Shown here: one piece after another, positions 16,303-24,269 of the stretch | Layout of the letters: each line of letters opens with the position of its first letter | How positions within the stretch are numbered: the first letter of the stretch is position 1 | Source: Caryophanon sp036309765 | Lineage (GTDB): Bacteria; Bacillota; Bacilli; Bacillales_A; Planococcaceae | DNA length: 42,695 bases | NCBI GenBank assembly: GCA_036309765.1 | Contig: JAXJTE010000191.1 | Location: 1 to 42,695 of the forward strand | Reading direction: 5' to 3' | Notes under the pieces: model-generated | Seen by the model: the letters and a program-made list of their open reading frames with translations, nothing else | Databases searched by the model: none | Told to the model about the DNA's origin: nothing | Translations under genes and position numbers: made by a program

Positions 16303-17253
16303 TTATTGTTGTTTATATTCGCATACAACTTGCTGTAGACGAGCGATGACGCGGTCTGCTTCTTCCCATGAATACGCTGTTGCGCCTGAAGCAAGTGGAT
16401 GTCCACCACCGTTAAATTCTTTTGCAAGCGTATTAATGATCGGTCCTTTTGAGCGTAGGCGCACACGAATTGAGTCGCCCTCTTCAATGAAAATCACCCA
16501 TGCCGTAATGCCTTTCACGTTACCAAGTGAACTTACAAGTAACGATGCTTCAGAAGCGGTTGCGTCAAACTGTGCAAGCACTTCCTTCGATAAACGAACA
16601 TACGCGGCACCAAGCTCGTCAATTTCGAAGTTTTGGTATAAATAGCCTTGTAAGTTCAGCAACTTGCGATCCATTTCGTACATGCCATCGAAAATTTCGT
16701 TACGGTCAAAATTGTACTGCACTAAGTCGCCTGCTGTGCGGAATGTTTTTAACGTCGTTGATGGGAACATGAAGCGTCCTGTGTCACCAACGATACCAGA
16801 GAATAAAAGGCTTGCTGAACGGTCGCTTAACACCCAACCATCTAACTCACGCGCTGTTTCAAATAGCTCATAAATCATTTCGCTACAAGAGCTTGACGTC
16901 GTATCAACCCACAGCATGTCGCCGTATTGATCGTCGTTTGGATGATGGTCAATTTTAATTAAAAAGTCGCCGTTCGTGTAACGTTGGTCGTCTACGCGGT
17001 CTGTGTTTGCTGTATCCGTTACGATGACAAGTGCGCCTTCATACGTCGCATCTTCCACCGCATCAGGTGTCGCCATAAACGTTAACGAATCGTCGTGCTG
17101 CCCAACTGCGTATACGTTTTTATTCGGGAAGTTTGCTTGAATCAATGTTTTTAAGCCGTGCTGTGAACCGTATGCATCTGGGTCTGGACGTACATGACGG
17201 TGAATAATAATCGTGTCATATTGTTTTATTTTTTCGATAATTTGCTGCTTCAT
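16303..17253 (-). CDS. nrnA: Oligoribonuclease / pAp phosphatase NrnA
   Basis: DHH/DHHA1 phosphoesterase that degrades nanoRNAs and dephosphorylates 3'-phosphoadenosine 5'-phosphate (YtqI in B. subtilis). The 316 residues show the DHH motifs: RPDPDAYGS, VTDTAN, KIDHHPND, and GIVGDTGRF, with DHHA1 at the C-terminus including NGGGHPLASGA for nucleic-acid binding. TTGGAGG precedes the ATG. It is the first gene of nrnA-dnaE and is divergent from ytpI. Confidence 0.95.
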   Translation of the reverse strand: MKQQIIEKIKQYDTIIIHRHVRPDPDAYGSQHGLKTLIQANFPNKNVYAVGQHDDSLTFMATPDAVEDATYEGALVIVTDTANTDRVDDQRYTNGDFLIKIDHHPNDDQYGDMLWVDTTSSSCSEMIYELFETARELDGWVLSDRSASLLFSGIVGDTGRFMFPSTTLKTFRTAGDLVQYNFDRNEIFDGMYEMDRKLLNLQGYLYQNFEIDELGAAYVRLSKEVLAQFDATASEASLLVSSLGNVKGITAWVIFIEEGDSIRVRLRSKGPIINTLAKEFNGGGHPLASGATAYSWEEADRVIARLQQVVCEYKQQ

Positions 17254-17271
17254 CTTTTTATTTCCTCCAAA

Positions 17272-17300
17272 TTGCCTTTTTCTCCTAAAGCTTATACAAT
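17272..17300 (+). promoter_or_regulatory. Sigma-A promoter of ytpI
   Basis: TTGCCT (17272-17277) and TACAAT (17295-17300) with a 17-bp spacer. Start of transcription near 17307, about 22 bases before the ATG. Confidence 0.55.
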
Positions 17301-17328
17301 AATAGTAATTCGCTCGAAGGAGGGCATT

Positions 17329-17655
17329 ATGTATTTTAATCTCATTTGTGTTGTCATCATCGTCGTTACGCTTATGTTTTATTTATACAATAAAACAAAG
17401 CAACTTCGCACACCTGCCGCTTTAGAAATTCGCCATAAATGGTACAAAGCAAAGGCAAATGTCTGCTTAGGTATTTTCATTTTCACGTTCGGTGTGAATC
17501 AGCTCGTGCTGTTTCCAGACTGGGTAACGTACATCGTCGGCGGTATTTTTATCGCACTTGGCGCACTTGTTGCGTACGAAAATCGTAAGCGTGCAAAGCA
17601 TTACAGTGCGTTTATCGCGGAAGAACGCCAGCTATACGAGCAAGCACAATCATAA
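17329..17655 (+). CDS. ytpI: YtpI family membrane protein
   Basis: A 108-residue membrane protein of unknown function, with three predicted membrane segments (about 3-20, 45-62 and 67-85) and a basic, then acidic, C-terminal tail. The conserved linker LEIRHKWYKAKANVCLGIFIFTFG in part identifies it as YtpI by similarity and position next to nrnA and ytoI. The ATG at 17329 follows GAAGGAGGG; upstream in-frame codons are not used because the promoter and ribosome site lie there. It is on the plus strand between nrnA and ytoI and has its own promoter and terminator. Confidence 0.8.
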   Translation: MYFNLICVVIIVVTLMFYLYNKTKQLRTPAALEIRHKWYKAKANVCLGIFIFTFGVNQLVLFPDWVTYIVGGIFIALGALVAYENRKRAKHYSAFIAEERQLYEQAQS

Positions 17656-17661
17656 AAGAAC

Positions 17662-17700
17662 GCGTGTGAAAGTCATTTCGGCTTTTCACACGCTTTTTTT
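17662..17700 (+). terminator. Intrinsic terminator of ytpI
   Basis: Perfect 10-bp stem 17662-17671 with 17684-17693, followed by seven T (17694-17700). Confidence 0.9.
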
Positions 17701-17702
17701 GT

Positions 17703-17738
17703 GACAAAACAAGTGCGAGTGATCACACCACTCGCACT
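17703..17738 (-). terminator. Intrinsic terminator of ytoI
   Basis: Perfect 10-bp stem 17712-17721 with 17729-17738 and a T-rich stretch after it on the minus strand. It is back to back with the ytpI terminator. Confidence 0.8.
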
Positions 17739-17746
17739 CGTTTTCA

Positions 17747-19054
17747 TTAGCGCTCTAATAATTGGAACGTCATCATCGCTTTGCCGACAAGTGTTTGCTT
17801 GTTGTATACCTCAAAGTCCATTTTCACAAACTTACGTGACATGTCTAAAATGACTGGCTTTACCGTTAGTCGACTTTCCATTTGCACTGGCTTAATGAAG
17901 TAAATCGTTAAGTTTTCTGCCACTGCATCGCCGCGCTTATGACGTTTTAGTGCAAACGCTCCTGCCTCTGCAAGCAACGTCGTAAACGCTCCGTATGAAA
18001 TGGCGCCGTATTGGTTCGTCATTTGCGGTGTTACTTTAAACTCGACAAAAATATCGTCCTCGCCAAGCACTTTCATTTCGTTTTTCACGATGTCGTCAAT
18101 CGTCTCGCCGTTATGTGGCTGACGCTGTGCAAGCTGAAGCGCCTTTAGCACGTCTTGACGCGAAATAACGCCTTTTAACGTATTGTCCTCATCGACGATT
18201 GGCAGTAGATCAATGCCTTCCCAAATCATGCGATGCCCTGCTGATGCAACAGACGTTTTCATCGAGCCGGCAATCGGATTTTTCGTCATCACTTTATCGA
18301 GTGATTCCGTACTTGCTTTGCCGATGACATCCTTCACCGTTACCATGCCGACAAGCTTGTTGTTTTGCGTTACGACTGGGTATGCCCCGTGCGTCGTCGC
18401 CTCGTTTTGCTCGTGAAAATGGCGCACCGTTTCATCTGCACGCAAAATCGACGTTTCTTCAAGCGGCACGTAAATGTCCTCAATGAGTAAAATATCCTTT
18501 TTAATGAGCTGATCATAAATGGCGCGGTTAATCATCGTTGCGACCGTGAACGTATCATAGCTCGTTAAAATAATTGGCAGCTTTAGCTCATCAGCAAGAC
18601 GTTTGTTCTCCTCGGTCGTTTCAAAGCCGCCTGTTACTAAAATGGCAGCACCTGCTGTTAGTGCGAGCTGATGTGCTTTTACACGGTTGCCGACAATAAG
18701 TAAGCTTCCTGCATCCGTATAGCGCATCATATCGTCTAACTGCATCGCACCGATAACAAATTTCGTCAGCGTTTTATGCAAGCCGTCTCGTCCACCGAGT
18801 ACTTGCCCATCGACAATGTTAACAATTTCTGCAAATGTTAAACGTTCGATATTTTCCTTTTTCTTCTTCTCAATACGAATTGTACCGACACGTTCGATTG
18901 AGCTGACTAAACGGCTATTTTCCGCTTCTTTAATCGCGCGGTATGCCGTTCCTTCACTTACTTGCATTTCCTTCGCAATTTGGCGCACCGAAATTTTCGT
19001 TCCAACCGGTAGCGATTCAATGTATTGTAAAATTTTCTCGTGTTTTGTAGACAA
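17747..19054 (-). CDS. ytoI: DRTGG/CBS-domain regulatory protein YtoI
   Basis: A four-module protein of about 435 residues: N-terminal winged helix (about 1-60, VRQIAKEMQVSEGTAYRAIKEAE), DRTGG domain (about 75-185), a CBS pair (about 190-310; nucleotide-sensing module) and a C-terminal hot-dog thioesterase-like domain (about 325-435). It closely resembles B. subtilis YtoI, whose role is unknown. No ATG fits. The TTG at 19052-19054 gives MSTKHEKIL, like the homologue, and has AGGTGA five bases upstream; a GTG three codons earlier (19061-19063) is the alternative. The mix of DNA-binding, ligand-binding and thioester domains suggests an acyl- or nucleotide-responsive regulator; that is inference. 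Confidence 0.85.
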   Translation of the reverse strand: MSTKHEKILQYIESLPVGTKISVRQIAKEMQVSEGTAYRAIKEAENSRLVSSIERVGTIRIEKKKKENIERLTFAEIVNIVDGQVLGGRDGLHKTLTKFVIGAMQLDDMMRYTDAGSLLIVGNRVKAHQLALTAGAAILVTGGFETTEENKRLADELKLPIILTSYDTFTVATMINRAIYDQLIKKDILLIEDIYVPLEETSILRADETVRHFHEQNEATTHGAYPVVTQNNKLVGMVTVKDVIGKASTESLDKVMTKNPIAGSMKTSVASAGHRMIWEGIDLLPIVDEDNTLKGVISRQDVLKALQLAQRQPHNGETIDDIVKNEMKVLGEDDIFVEFKVTPQMTNQYGAISYGAFTTLLAEAGAFALKRHKRGDAVAENLTIYFIKPVQMESRLTVKPVILDMSRKFVKMDFEVYNKQTLVGKAMMTFQLLER

Positions 19055-19158
19055 TGTATTCACCTATCTTTCCATGTATCGTCATTCCTATAGTGTACCA
19101 TAACATTTCGACAAAATATAGAAACAAGGTGATACAGTGCTGGTGCTGTTACATGACA

Positions 19159-19848
19159 CTAAGCATCTAGCTGTACTTGCCCACCCGCTTGCAATACTTG
19201 AACTTTTGCGTCTTTTACATGCGACACGAAATCGTTTACATCGACTTTAATCGGTGGGAACGTATCGTAATGAACTGGTACAGCAATCTTTGGCTTAATG
19301 AGTGATACAGCATGTGCAGCATCGACTGGGTCCATCGTGAAATGCCCACCAATTGGTACAAATGCCACATCGATTGGGTGGCGACGACCGATTAATTCCA
19401 TATCGCCAAACAATGCTGTATCGCCTGCATGATAAATCGTTAACCCTTCTGCAAACAATAAAATACCGCCTGCAACACCCATGTAATGTACAACACCATG
19501 TTCATCTGTATACGATGAGCTATGGAATGCTTGTACGAACTTCACTTTCGCAAAGCCTAAGTCGTATGTGCCCCCTAAACCGAGTGGCACTGTATTTGTT
19601 ACACCTTGTTTGCTTAAATAATCTGCCGCTTCTACTGGTGCTACAACGACCGCATCGTTTTTCGCCGCAAGCGCTACCGTATCACCTACGTGGTCGTTAT
19701 GTCCGTGCGTTAATAAAATCACGTCCGGTTGCTCTGTATCTGCTGATAAATCCGTTAAACCATTGCCTGTTAAAAACGGGTCAATTAAAATCGTTTTGTC
19801 TCCAATTTGTACTTTTACTACTGAATGCCCATGATATGTGATATTCAT
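19159..19848 (-). CDS. ytkL: Metal-dependent hydrolase, UPF0173 (YtkL)
   Basis: A 229-residue metallo-beta-lactamase-fold protein. Metal ligands are visible in THGHNDHVGD (about 47-56) and later histidines in AFHSSS and YHAGDTALFGD, ending with the VHYDTFPPIK segment typical of UPF0173. The substrate is unknown. AAAGGAGG sits seven bases before the ATG. It is upstream of ytoI on the same strand, as in B. subtilis, and divergent from the peptidase gene. No clear terminator is seen in the 104-base gap to ytoI. Confidence 0.9.
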   Translation of the reverse strand: MNITYHGHSVVKVQIGDKTILIDPFLTGNGLTDLSADTEQPDVILLTHGHNDHVGDTVALAAKNDAVVVAPVEAADYLSKQGVTNTVPLGLGGTYDLGFAKVKFVQAFHSSSYTDEHGVVHYMGVAGGILLFAEGLTIYHAGDTALFGDMELIGRRHPIDVAFVPIGGHFTMDPVDAAHAVSLIKPKIAVPVHYDTFPPIKVDVNDFVSHVKDAKVQVLQAGGQVQLDA

Positions 19849-20008
19849 GTTTGTGCCTCCTTTGAAATAAGCTTTTCACTTTAATGCGTGAACTGAAAAA
19901 GCTAATTACTACTATTCGAGATGTTGAGCGTTTTTCCTTCATTTTTTTGTACATTGTGCAAAAAGAGCGTAATATAGACGATAACTTTTATTTACAGGAG
20001 GCGTTTTC

Positions 20009-21103
20009 ATGAAGCCATTACAAAACATACAGCACCATTTACAGCAGCACGACATTGACACGGCGTTCATTACGACACCGGACAATGTGTTTTACTTATC
20101 TAACTTTGCGAGCAATCCGCACGAACGTTTACTCGGCATTATGATTTTCCAACAAGCGGAGCCTTTTTTAATTTGTCCGAAAATGGAAGTGCCAGATACG
20201 TACGCGGCAGGCTGGGCGTTCGAGGCAGTCGGGCATGAAGATACAGAAAACGCGTGGGACGTGCTAAAAAAAGCATGTGACGCGCGCAATGTATCGCTAC
20301 AAACGATCGCAATCGAAAAAGATCACGTAACCGTTTCGCGCTTTGAGGCAATGCAGCAACGCTTTGACGCAACATTTACTGAAATCGATACGACGCTTAG
20401 TAGCATGCGCGTCATTAAAAACGAAGAGGAGCTGCAAAAAATGCGCGAGGCGGCGAAACTTGCCGATTACGCGATTGAAGTCGGCGTCCATGCGCTACAA
20501 GAAGGGCGCACGGAAATGGACGTCCTCAATATCATTGAATCCGCTGTGAAAGCGAAAGGCTATTCGATGAGCTTTGATACGATGGTGCTTGCCGGTGAAA
20601 AAACCGCTTCACCACACGGCACACCAGGCAATCGACCAATTCTCCGCGGCGACATCGTTTTATTTGATTTAGGCGTCGTGTACGAAGGCTACTGCTCAGA
20701 CATTACGCGCACGGTCGCATTCGGTGACGTAACCGACGCACAAGCACAGTTGTACGATGCGGTGCTGCGTGCGAACGAGGCGGCCATTGCGGCAGTGAAA
20801 CCAGGCGTCCGCGCGATGGAGCTAGACAAAATTGCACGTGACATTATTGAGGAAGCAGGATACGGTCACTATTTCACACACCGTCTCGGTCACGGGCTCG
20901 GCATTTCAATTCATGAATTTCCTTCTATTAATGGTATGAATGACTATGCGCTACGTCCTGGCACAGTGTTTACGATTGAGCCTGGCATTTATAAAGACGA
21001 TGTCGCAGGTGTGCGTATTGAAGATGACGTCGTTGTGACAAAAGATGGTGTCGAAGTGCTAACAAGCTACCCAAAAGCACTGCAAATCGTCCCTACAAAT
21101 TAA
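20009..21103 (+). CDS. pepQ: Xaa-Pro dipeptidase, M24 family
   Basis: Cytosolic metallopeptidase, probably cleaving X-Pro dipeptides. The 364 residues comprise a creatinase-like N-domain (about 1-130) and a pita-bread C-domain. All five metal ligands are present: D220 (LFDLG), D231 (CSDITR), H295 (HRLGHGLG), E324 (TIEPGIY) and E338 (RIEDDV). AGGAGG lies before the ATG. A weak promoter (TTGTAC-17-TAATAT) may lie at about 19949-19977. The symbol follows the family; exact specificity cannot be read from sequence. Confidence 0.9.
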   Translation: MKPLQNIQHHLQQHDIDTAFITTPDNVFYLSNFASNPHERLLGIMIFQQAEPFLICPKMEVPDTYAAGWAFEAVGHEDTENAWDVLKKACDARNVSLQTIAIEKDHVTVSRFEAMQQRFDATFTEIDTTLSSMRVIKNEEELQKMREAAKLADYAIEVGVHALQEGRTEMDVLNIIESAVKAKGYSMSFDTMVLAGEKTASPHGTPGNRPILRGDIVLFDLGVVYEGYCSDITRTVAFGDVTDAQAQLYDAVLRANEAAIAAVKPGVRAMELDKIARDIIEEAGYGHYFTHRLGHGLGISIHEFPSINGMNDYALRPGTVFTIEPGIYKDDVAGVRIEDDVVVTKDGVEVLTSYPKALQIVPTN

Positions 21104-21108
21104 AAAAT

Positions 21109-21146
21109 AAGGCAATTGACACACATTTGTCAGTTGCCTTTTCTAT
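21109..21146 (+). terminator. Intrinsic terminator of the peptidase gene
   Basis: Stem 21109-21120 with 21129-21140 (one G-U), followed by a T-rich run. It starts six bases after the stop. Confidence 0.8.
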
Positions 21147-21178
21147 TTCCACTATATATTTTGCAAAAACTTATAAAA

Positions 21179-21327
21179 CCAACACTTTCATGTCATTTTA
21201 TTAACAAACAAGTCGTTTTATTATCATAAAAAAATAATACTAACAAACAAAATCAACTCTTTTTCTAACAATATCGACACACTACGCACAAATAACATTA
21301 GTTTTTTATAAATCAATACTTTCATTT
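21179..21327. repeat. Paired direct repeats in the leader region of the usp gene
   Basis: Two short motifs each occur twice: TAACAAACAA at 21202-21211 and 21241-21250, and CAAYACTTTCATKT near 21180-21193 and 21314-21327. The stretch is otherwise AT-rich. The repeats might be binding sites for a regulator of the stress gene; in such AT-rich DNA chance is also possible. Confidence 0.3.
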
Positions 21328-21338
21328 GTATGTATTTT

Positions 21339-21347
21339 TGTTATACT
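21339..21347 (+). promoter_or_regulatory. Extended -10 promoter of the usp gene
   Basis: TGTTATACT, an extended -10 element, lies 34 bases before the ATG. No strong -35 and no sigma-B type GTTT/GGGTAT pair was seen. Confidence 0.45.
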
Positions 21348-21380
21348 TAACGTATACATATTCAAGGGGGTAGTTGGAAC

Positions 21381-21827
21381 ATGGCACTATCATACAACAA
21401 CATCGTAGTAGCAGTAGACGGCTCAAAAGAAGCAAACTTTGCATTTAAAAAGGCAAAAGAAATGGCGAAACGTCACGAAGCAGCATTACACTTAGTAAAC
21501 GTTATCGACACTCGTTCTTTCGCAGCAATCGAAGCATACGATCGTTCAGTAGCTGAGCGCGCGCAAGCACATTCAGAAGAATTATTAGCTGATTACAAAA
21601 AGCAAGCTGAAGAATACGGCATTGCAGACGTTAAAGTTGTAATCGAGCACGGTTCTCCAAAAACAATCATTACACGCGAGTTATCAAACTTAACAGACGC
21701 AGACTTAATCGTTTGTGGTGCTACAGGTTTAAATGCAATCGAGCGTTTCTTAATCGGTTCAGTATCTGAAGCAATCGTACGTTCTGCAACTTGCGACGTA
21801 TTAGTTGTTCGTACTCCAGAAAACTAA
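21381..21827 (+). CDS. Universal stress protein, UspA family
   Basis: A 148-residue cytosolic Usp domain. The ATP-binding signature G-x2-G-x9-G-S is visible as G113, G116, G126 and S127 (GATG...GS), and V11-D13 of the first strand is present, so it should bind ATP. Such proteins help cells survive starvation and stress; no enzyme activity is known. AAGGGGG lies upstream of the ATG. Codon choice is extremely biased to TTA, GTA, GAA and CGT, like rpsD, which implies strong expression. It converges on ytxK and shares a bidirectional terminator with it. In B. subtilis ackA lies next to ytxK; here it does not. Confidence 0.93.
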   Translation: MALSYNNIVVAVDGSKEANFAFKKAKEMAKRHEAALHLVNVIDTRSFAAIEAYDRSVAERAQAHSEELLADYKKQAEEYGIADVKVVIEHGSPKTIITRELSNLTDADLIVCGATGLNAIERFLIGSVSEAIVRSATCDVLVVRTPEN

Positions 21828-21830
21828 TCA

Positions 21831-21876
21831 AAAAAAAGGTGTGTCACCGTCAACTCGACGATGGCACACCTTTTTT
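21831..21876. terminator. Bidirectional terminator between usp and ytxK
   Basis: Arms 21838-21851 and 21857-21870 pair with two wobble positions. A7 (21831-21837) and T6 (21871-21876) flank the stem, so it works for both converging genes. Confidence 0.88.
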
Positions 21877-21879
21877 GTG

Positions 21880-22803
21880 TTATTTATTTTCTTTCCACAT
21901 GCGCACTTTCTCAAAGAACATCGCAAGTGCTTCTTTATTTTGCATGTTCGGCACTTTTGCAAGTAATACTTCCTTTGGTGCTCGCATCGTCGCTGATTTT
22001 TTTTGTAGCACTAAAATGCTCTTCTCATGCACGCGTGATGTGAATAAATTTTCTGGCAGCTGAATAACCGACTGAATCCATACGTGCTTCTTTAAATATT
22101 TATGAAGTTGCTGTGCTTGCTCGGATTCAAACAACGTCGCTGGCACTAAGAAAAACATGTAGCCGCCCTCTTTTACGTAGTTCACCGACTGCTCGATAAA
22201 TAAATGATGCGCATAACTCATGCCTTCTGGTGCGCATAGCTCATACTCAAGCGCCACTTCCTCATTCGGGTAATAGCCATACGGTACGTCACACACAATG
22301 GCATCGGCTGGATCAATGAGTAAATCTGTCAGCGCATCTTGGTGATGAAGCTCCACTGGCTGCTCAAGTAAATTCGCTGTCGCCGCCGCAAGCTGAATAA
22401 GTAGCTCGTCTACTTCAACGCCCGTCGCCTCAATTTTCCCATCAAATGCATTCATGAGCGCATACAGTAAATTCCCTGTCCCAACTGCTAAATCCGTCAC
22501 CTGAATAGACTGCCCTGCTTGTAGTTGCTCCTCAAACGCTTGCTCGACGAAAAATGATAATAAGAAACCGAACGTATCTGGTGTCATTTGGTGGTTCGGC
22601 TGCGTCCCTTCACGCATTCCTTTTAAAATCGAAATTTGAATCGCTTTACGAATTTCTTCCTTTGATACGTTGTGTACATCGACGTGTAGCTCGCCGTCCA
22701 GCCATTTTTCAAGTGCTACGAGTAGCCCGTCTAAGTACGTGCCCTCTTTTTCCTTTTGTGCTTCTGTATTTAAAATCGAAAATAATTGCTCGAAGTTTTC
22801 CAT
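21880..22803 (-). CDS. ytxK: Class I SAM-dependent N-6 DNA methyltransferase-like protein YtxK
   Basis: A 307-residue protein related to HsdM-type adenine methyltransferases. SAM motif I is VTDLAVGTGNLLYALM, and motif IV is DVPYGYYPN in place of NPPY. The usual target-recognition unit and restriction partner are missing, and YtxK homologues are conserved next to tpx; the true substrate is unknown. An ATG six codons earlier (22819-22821) overlaps the ribosome region; the ATG at 22801-22803 follows AAAGGA and gives MENFEQLFSIL, so it is preferred. No ackA lies downstream, unlike B. subtilis. Confidence 0.87.
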   Translation of the reverse strand: MENFEQLFSILNTEAQKEKEGTYLDGLLVALEKWLDGELHVDVHNVSKEEIRKAIQISILKGMREGTQPNHQMTPDTFGFLLSFFVEQAFEEQLQAGQSIQVTDLAVGTGNLLYALMNAFDGKIEATGVEVDELLIQLAAATANLLEQPVELHHQDALTDLLIDPADAIVCDVPYGYYPNEEVALEYELCAPEGMSYAHHLFIEQSVNYVKEGGYMFFLVPATLFESEQAQQLHKYLKKHVWIQSVIQLPENLFTSRVHEKSILVLQKKSATMRAPKEVLLAKVPNMQNKEALAMFFEKVRMWKENK

Positions 22804-22835
22804 GTAAAACGTCCTTTCCATTGTCGCATTTGTTC

Positions 22836-22844
22836 ATTATAGCA
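22836..22844 (-). promoter_or_regulatory. Extended -10 promoter candidate for ytxK
   Basis: Minus-strand TGCTATAAT lies 33 bases before the chosen ATG, with no clear -35. Confidence 0.4.
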
Positions 22845-22883
22845 AGTGTACGTGTGAATGTACTACAAAAAGCAATACACGAG

Positions 22884-22940
22884 GTGATGTCGTTCTATTC
22901 GGCTCGCTTTCCTGGGGCTCGGCAATTTCACTTCCATCAC
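22884..22940. repeat. Short intergenic foldback element
   Basis: GTGATG (22884-22889) and CATCAC (22935-22940) bound a 57-base GC-rich island with GGCTCGCTTTCCTGGGGCTC inside, unlike the surrounding AT-rich spacer. The wording resembles dispersed intergenic repeats seen in many Bacillaceae. Probably a decayed copy; it encodes nothing recognisable. Confidence 0.35.
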
Positions 22941-22982
22941 AACATATTCTTGCGCTTCAGTATAAATGAATGTGCACACAAA

Positions 22983-23021
22983 ACAAAATTCACCACCTCA
23001 GCCAATGCCGAGATGGTGAAT
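22983..23021 (-). terminator. Intrinsic terminator of tpx
   Basis: Arms 22988-22999 and 23010-23021 pair over 12 bp with one mismatch, followed by a T-rich run on the minus strand. It lies 15 bases past the tpx stop. Confidence 0.8.
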
Positions 23022-23036
23022 CATTCACGTTTAAAA

Positions 23037-23540
23037 TTATACTAACGCTTTTACTGCTGCGATTGCCGCTTCGTAGTCTGGGTGGTTCGTCGCTTCTGAT
23101 ACGTACTCAACATATGTAACGGTACCTTCTGCGTCTACAACGAAAATAGCACGAGCAAGTAAACGTAATTCTTCGATTGCTACGCCGTACGCTTGTCCGA
23201 ATGAAAGGTCGCGGTGGTCAGAAACTGTTTGTACGTTTTCGATACCCGCTGCTGCACACCAACGCTTTTGTGCGAATGGTAAGTCAACTGATACTGTTAA
23301 GATGACTACGTTTTCACCTAGCTCTGCTGCTGCTTCGTTAAATTTACGTGTTTGCTGGTCACATACACCTGTGTCGATTGATGGAACAACTGAGATTAAA
23401 CGTACTTTACCAGCTGAGTTTTCTAATGTTACTGGTGATAAATCGTTTGCTAACACTGTGAAGTTTGGTGCTTTATCGCCTACGTTTACTTCTGTTCCTA
23501 ATAATGTTACTGGGCCGTTTTTAAATGTAATGTTTGCCAT
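23037..23540 (-). CDS. tpx: Thiol peroxidase Tpx
   Basis: Thioredoxin-dependent atypical 2-Cys peroxiredoxin that reduces hydrogen peroxide and alkyl peroxides. The 167 residues match the family. Peroxidatic C60 sits in VPSIDTGVCDQQTRKFN and resolving C95 in KRWCAAAG. AGGAGG lies 11 bases before the ATG. Codon use is biased like that of highly expressed genes. It is next to ytxK, as in B. subtilis; ytfJ and ytfI, which follow in that species, are missing between tpx and yteJ. Confidence 0.96.
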   Translation of the reverse strand: MANITFKNGPVTLLGTEVNVGDKAPNFTVLANDLSPVTLENSAGKVRLISVVPSIDTGVCDQQTRKFNEAAAELGENVVILTVSVDLPFAQKRWCAAAGIENVQTVSDHRDLSFGQAYGVAIEELRLLARAIFVVDAEGTVTYVEYVSEATNHPDYEAAIAAVKALV

Positions 23541-23632
23541 GAATCATTCCGCCTCCTAAATTTGGGTTAGTTTCATCTTACTAAACATCGACGCGCTTAT
23601 GCAACTAAAGCATAGTGAAAAGGTATGAAAAT

Positions 23633-23673
23633 GTGAAAAGAGGTGTCGGAGAAGTCTTTCCCCGTCACCTCTT
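23633..23673 (-). terminator. Terminator of sppA-yteJ
   Basis: Arms 23638-23645 and 23666-23673 pair over 8 bp with a further CGG/CCG inside. A T-rich tract follows on the minus strand. It lies seven bases past the yteJ stop. Confidence 0.65.
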
Positions 23674-23679
23674 ATCGTT

Positions 23680-24255
23680 TTACATCATCGGCTCAACCGG
23701 CTCATTTTTCCATACCGGCTGCTCCTCTTTTTCTTTACGTAAAAACGTACCTTCGTGAATAACGACTGTATCTGCGATTAAGTCGTGCAAACCTTTGTTG
23801 TTCGGTACAACGGCAACAAGCACGTAAAAAATAACCGTTTTGACACAAATGAAGCGACCGATCCATTCGCGGAACACGACCGCACTCCACGTTAGCTCTT
23901 CACCATTATCGGCAATGACACGTAGACCGAAAATCATTTTGCCAACTGTTTGACCGAGATATTTCGTCATACATACGAAGTAGCCGTAAAAAATAATCGC
24001 TGAAATAATTGTAAACGGTGCATACCAAGCGTAATCCTCCGCCCTTGCATCAAGCAAGTAAAACACCGGCTTAATGACAATCGACGTCACCGCACCAATT
24101 ACGAGTAAATCGATCATATATGCCCAAAAACGCATCCAAAAGCCTGCTGTTTTCGTTTCCATGACCATTTCCTTCGCTTGTGGACGCGGCGCTAATAAAA
24201 TGTCCTCTGGTGTTTGCAGCTGTGGCACTTGCTGTTCATCATGAAATTCAGACAT
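23680..24255 (-). CDS. yteJ: RDD-family membrane protein, YteJ/SppI-like
   Basis: A 191-residue protein with a soluble N-terminal part (1-35) and an RDD domain. The name-giving residues are visible: R42 and D49 in FWMRFWAYMIDLL, and D158 in GLHDLIADTVV. About three membrane segments (46-68, 78-98, 138-152) follow. Its ribosome site AAGGGGG overlaps the end of sppA, 14 bases upstream. In B. subtilis the adjacent YteJ (SppI) was reported to bind and inhibit SppA; the same pairing suggests the same job here. The C-terminal tail is charged and unlike a typical RDD end. Confidence 0.88.
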   Translation of the reverse strand: MSEFHDEQQVPQLQTPEDILLAPRPQAKEMVMETKTAGFWMRFWAYMIDLLVIGAVTSIVIKPVFYLLDARAEDYAWYAPFTIISAIIFYGYFVCMTKYLGQTVGKMIFGLRVIADNGEELTWSAVVFREWIGRFICVKTVIFYVLVAVVPNNKGLHDLIADTVVIHEGTFLRKEKEEQPVWKNEPVEPMM

Positions 24256-24269
24256 GCTCGCTCGCCCCC

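Noticed and set aside
21143..21380. CRISPR-like repeats upstream of usp
   Set aside because: Only two copies each of short 10-14 base motifs, no regular spacing and no cas gene.
22554..23045. A 163-codon plus-strand frame opposite ytxK and its upstream gap
   Set aside because: It overlaps ytxK antisense, then the foldback island and tpx terminator; residue content is not protein-like and no ribosome site is seen.
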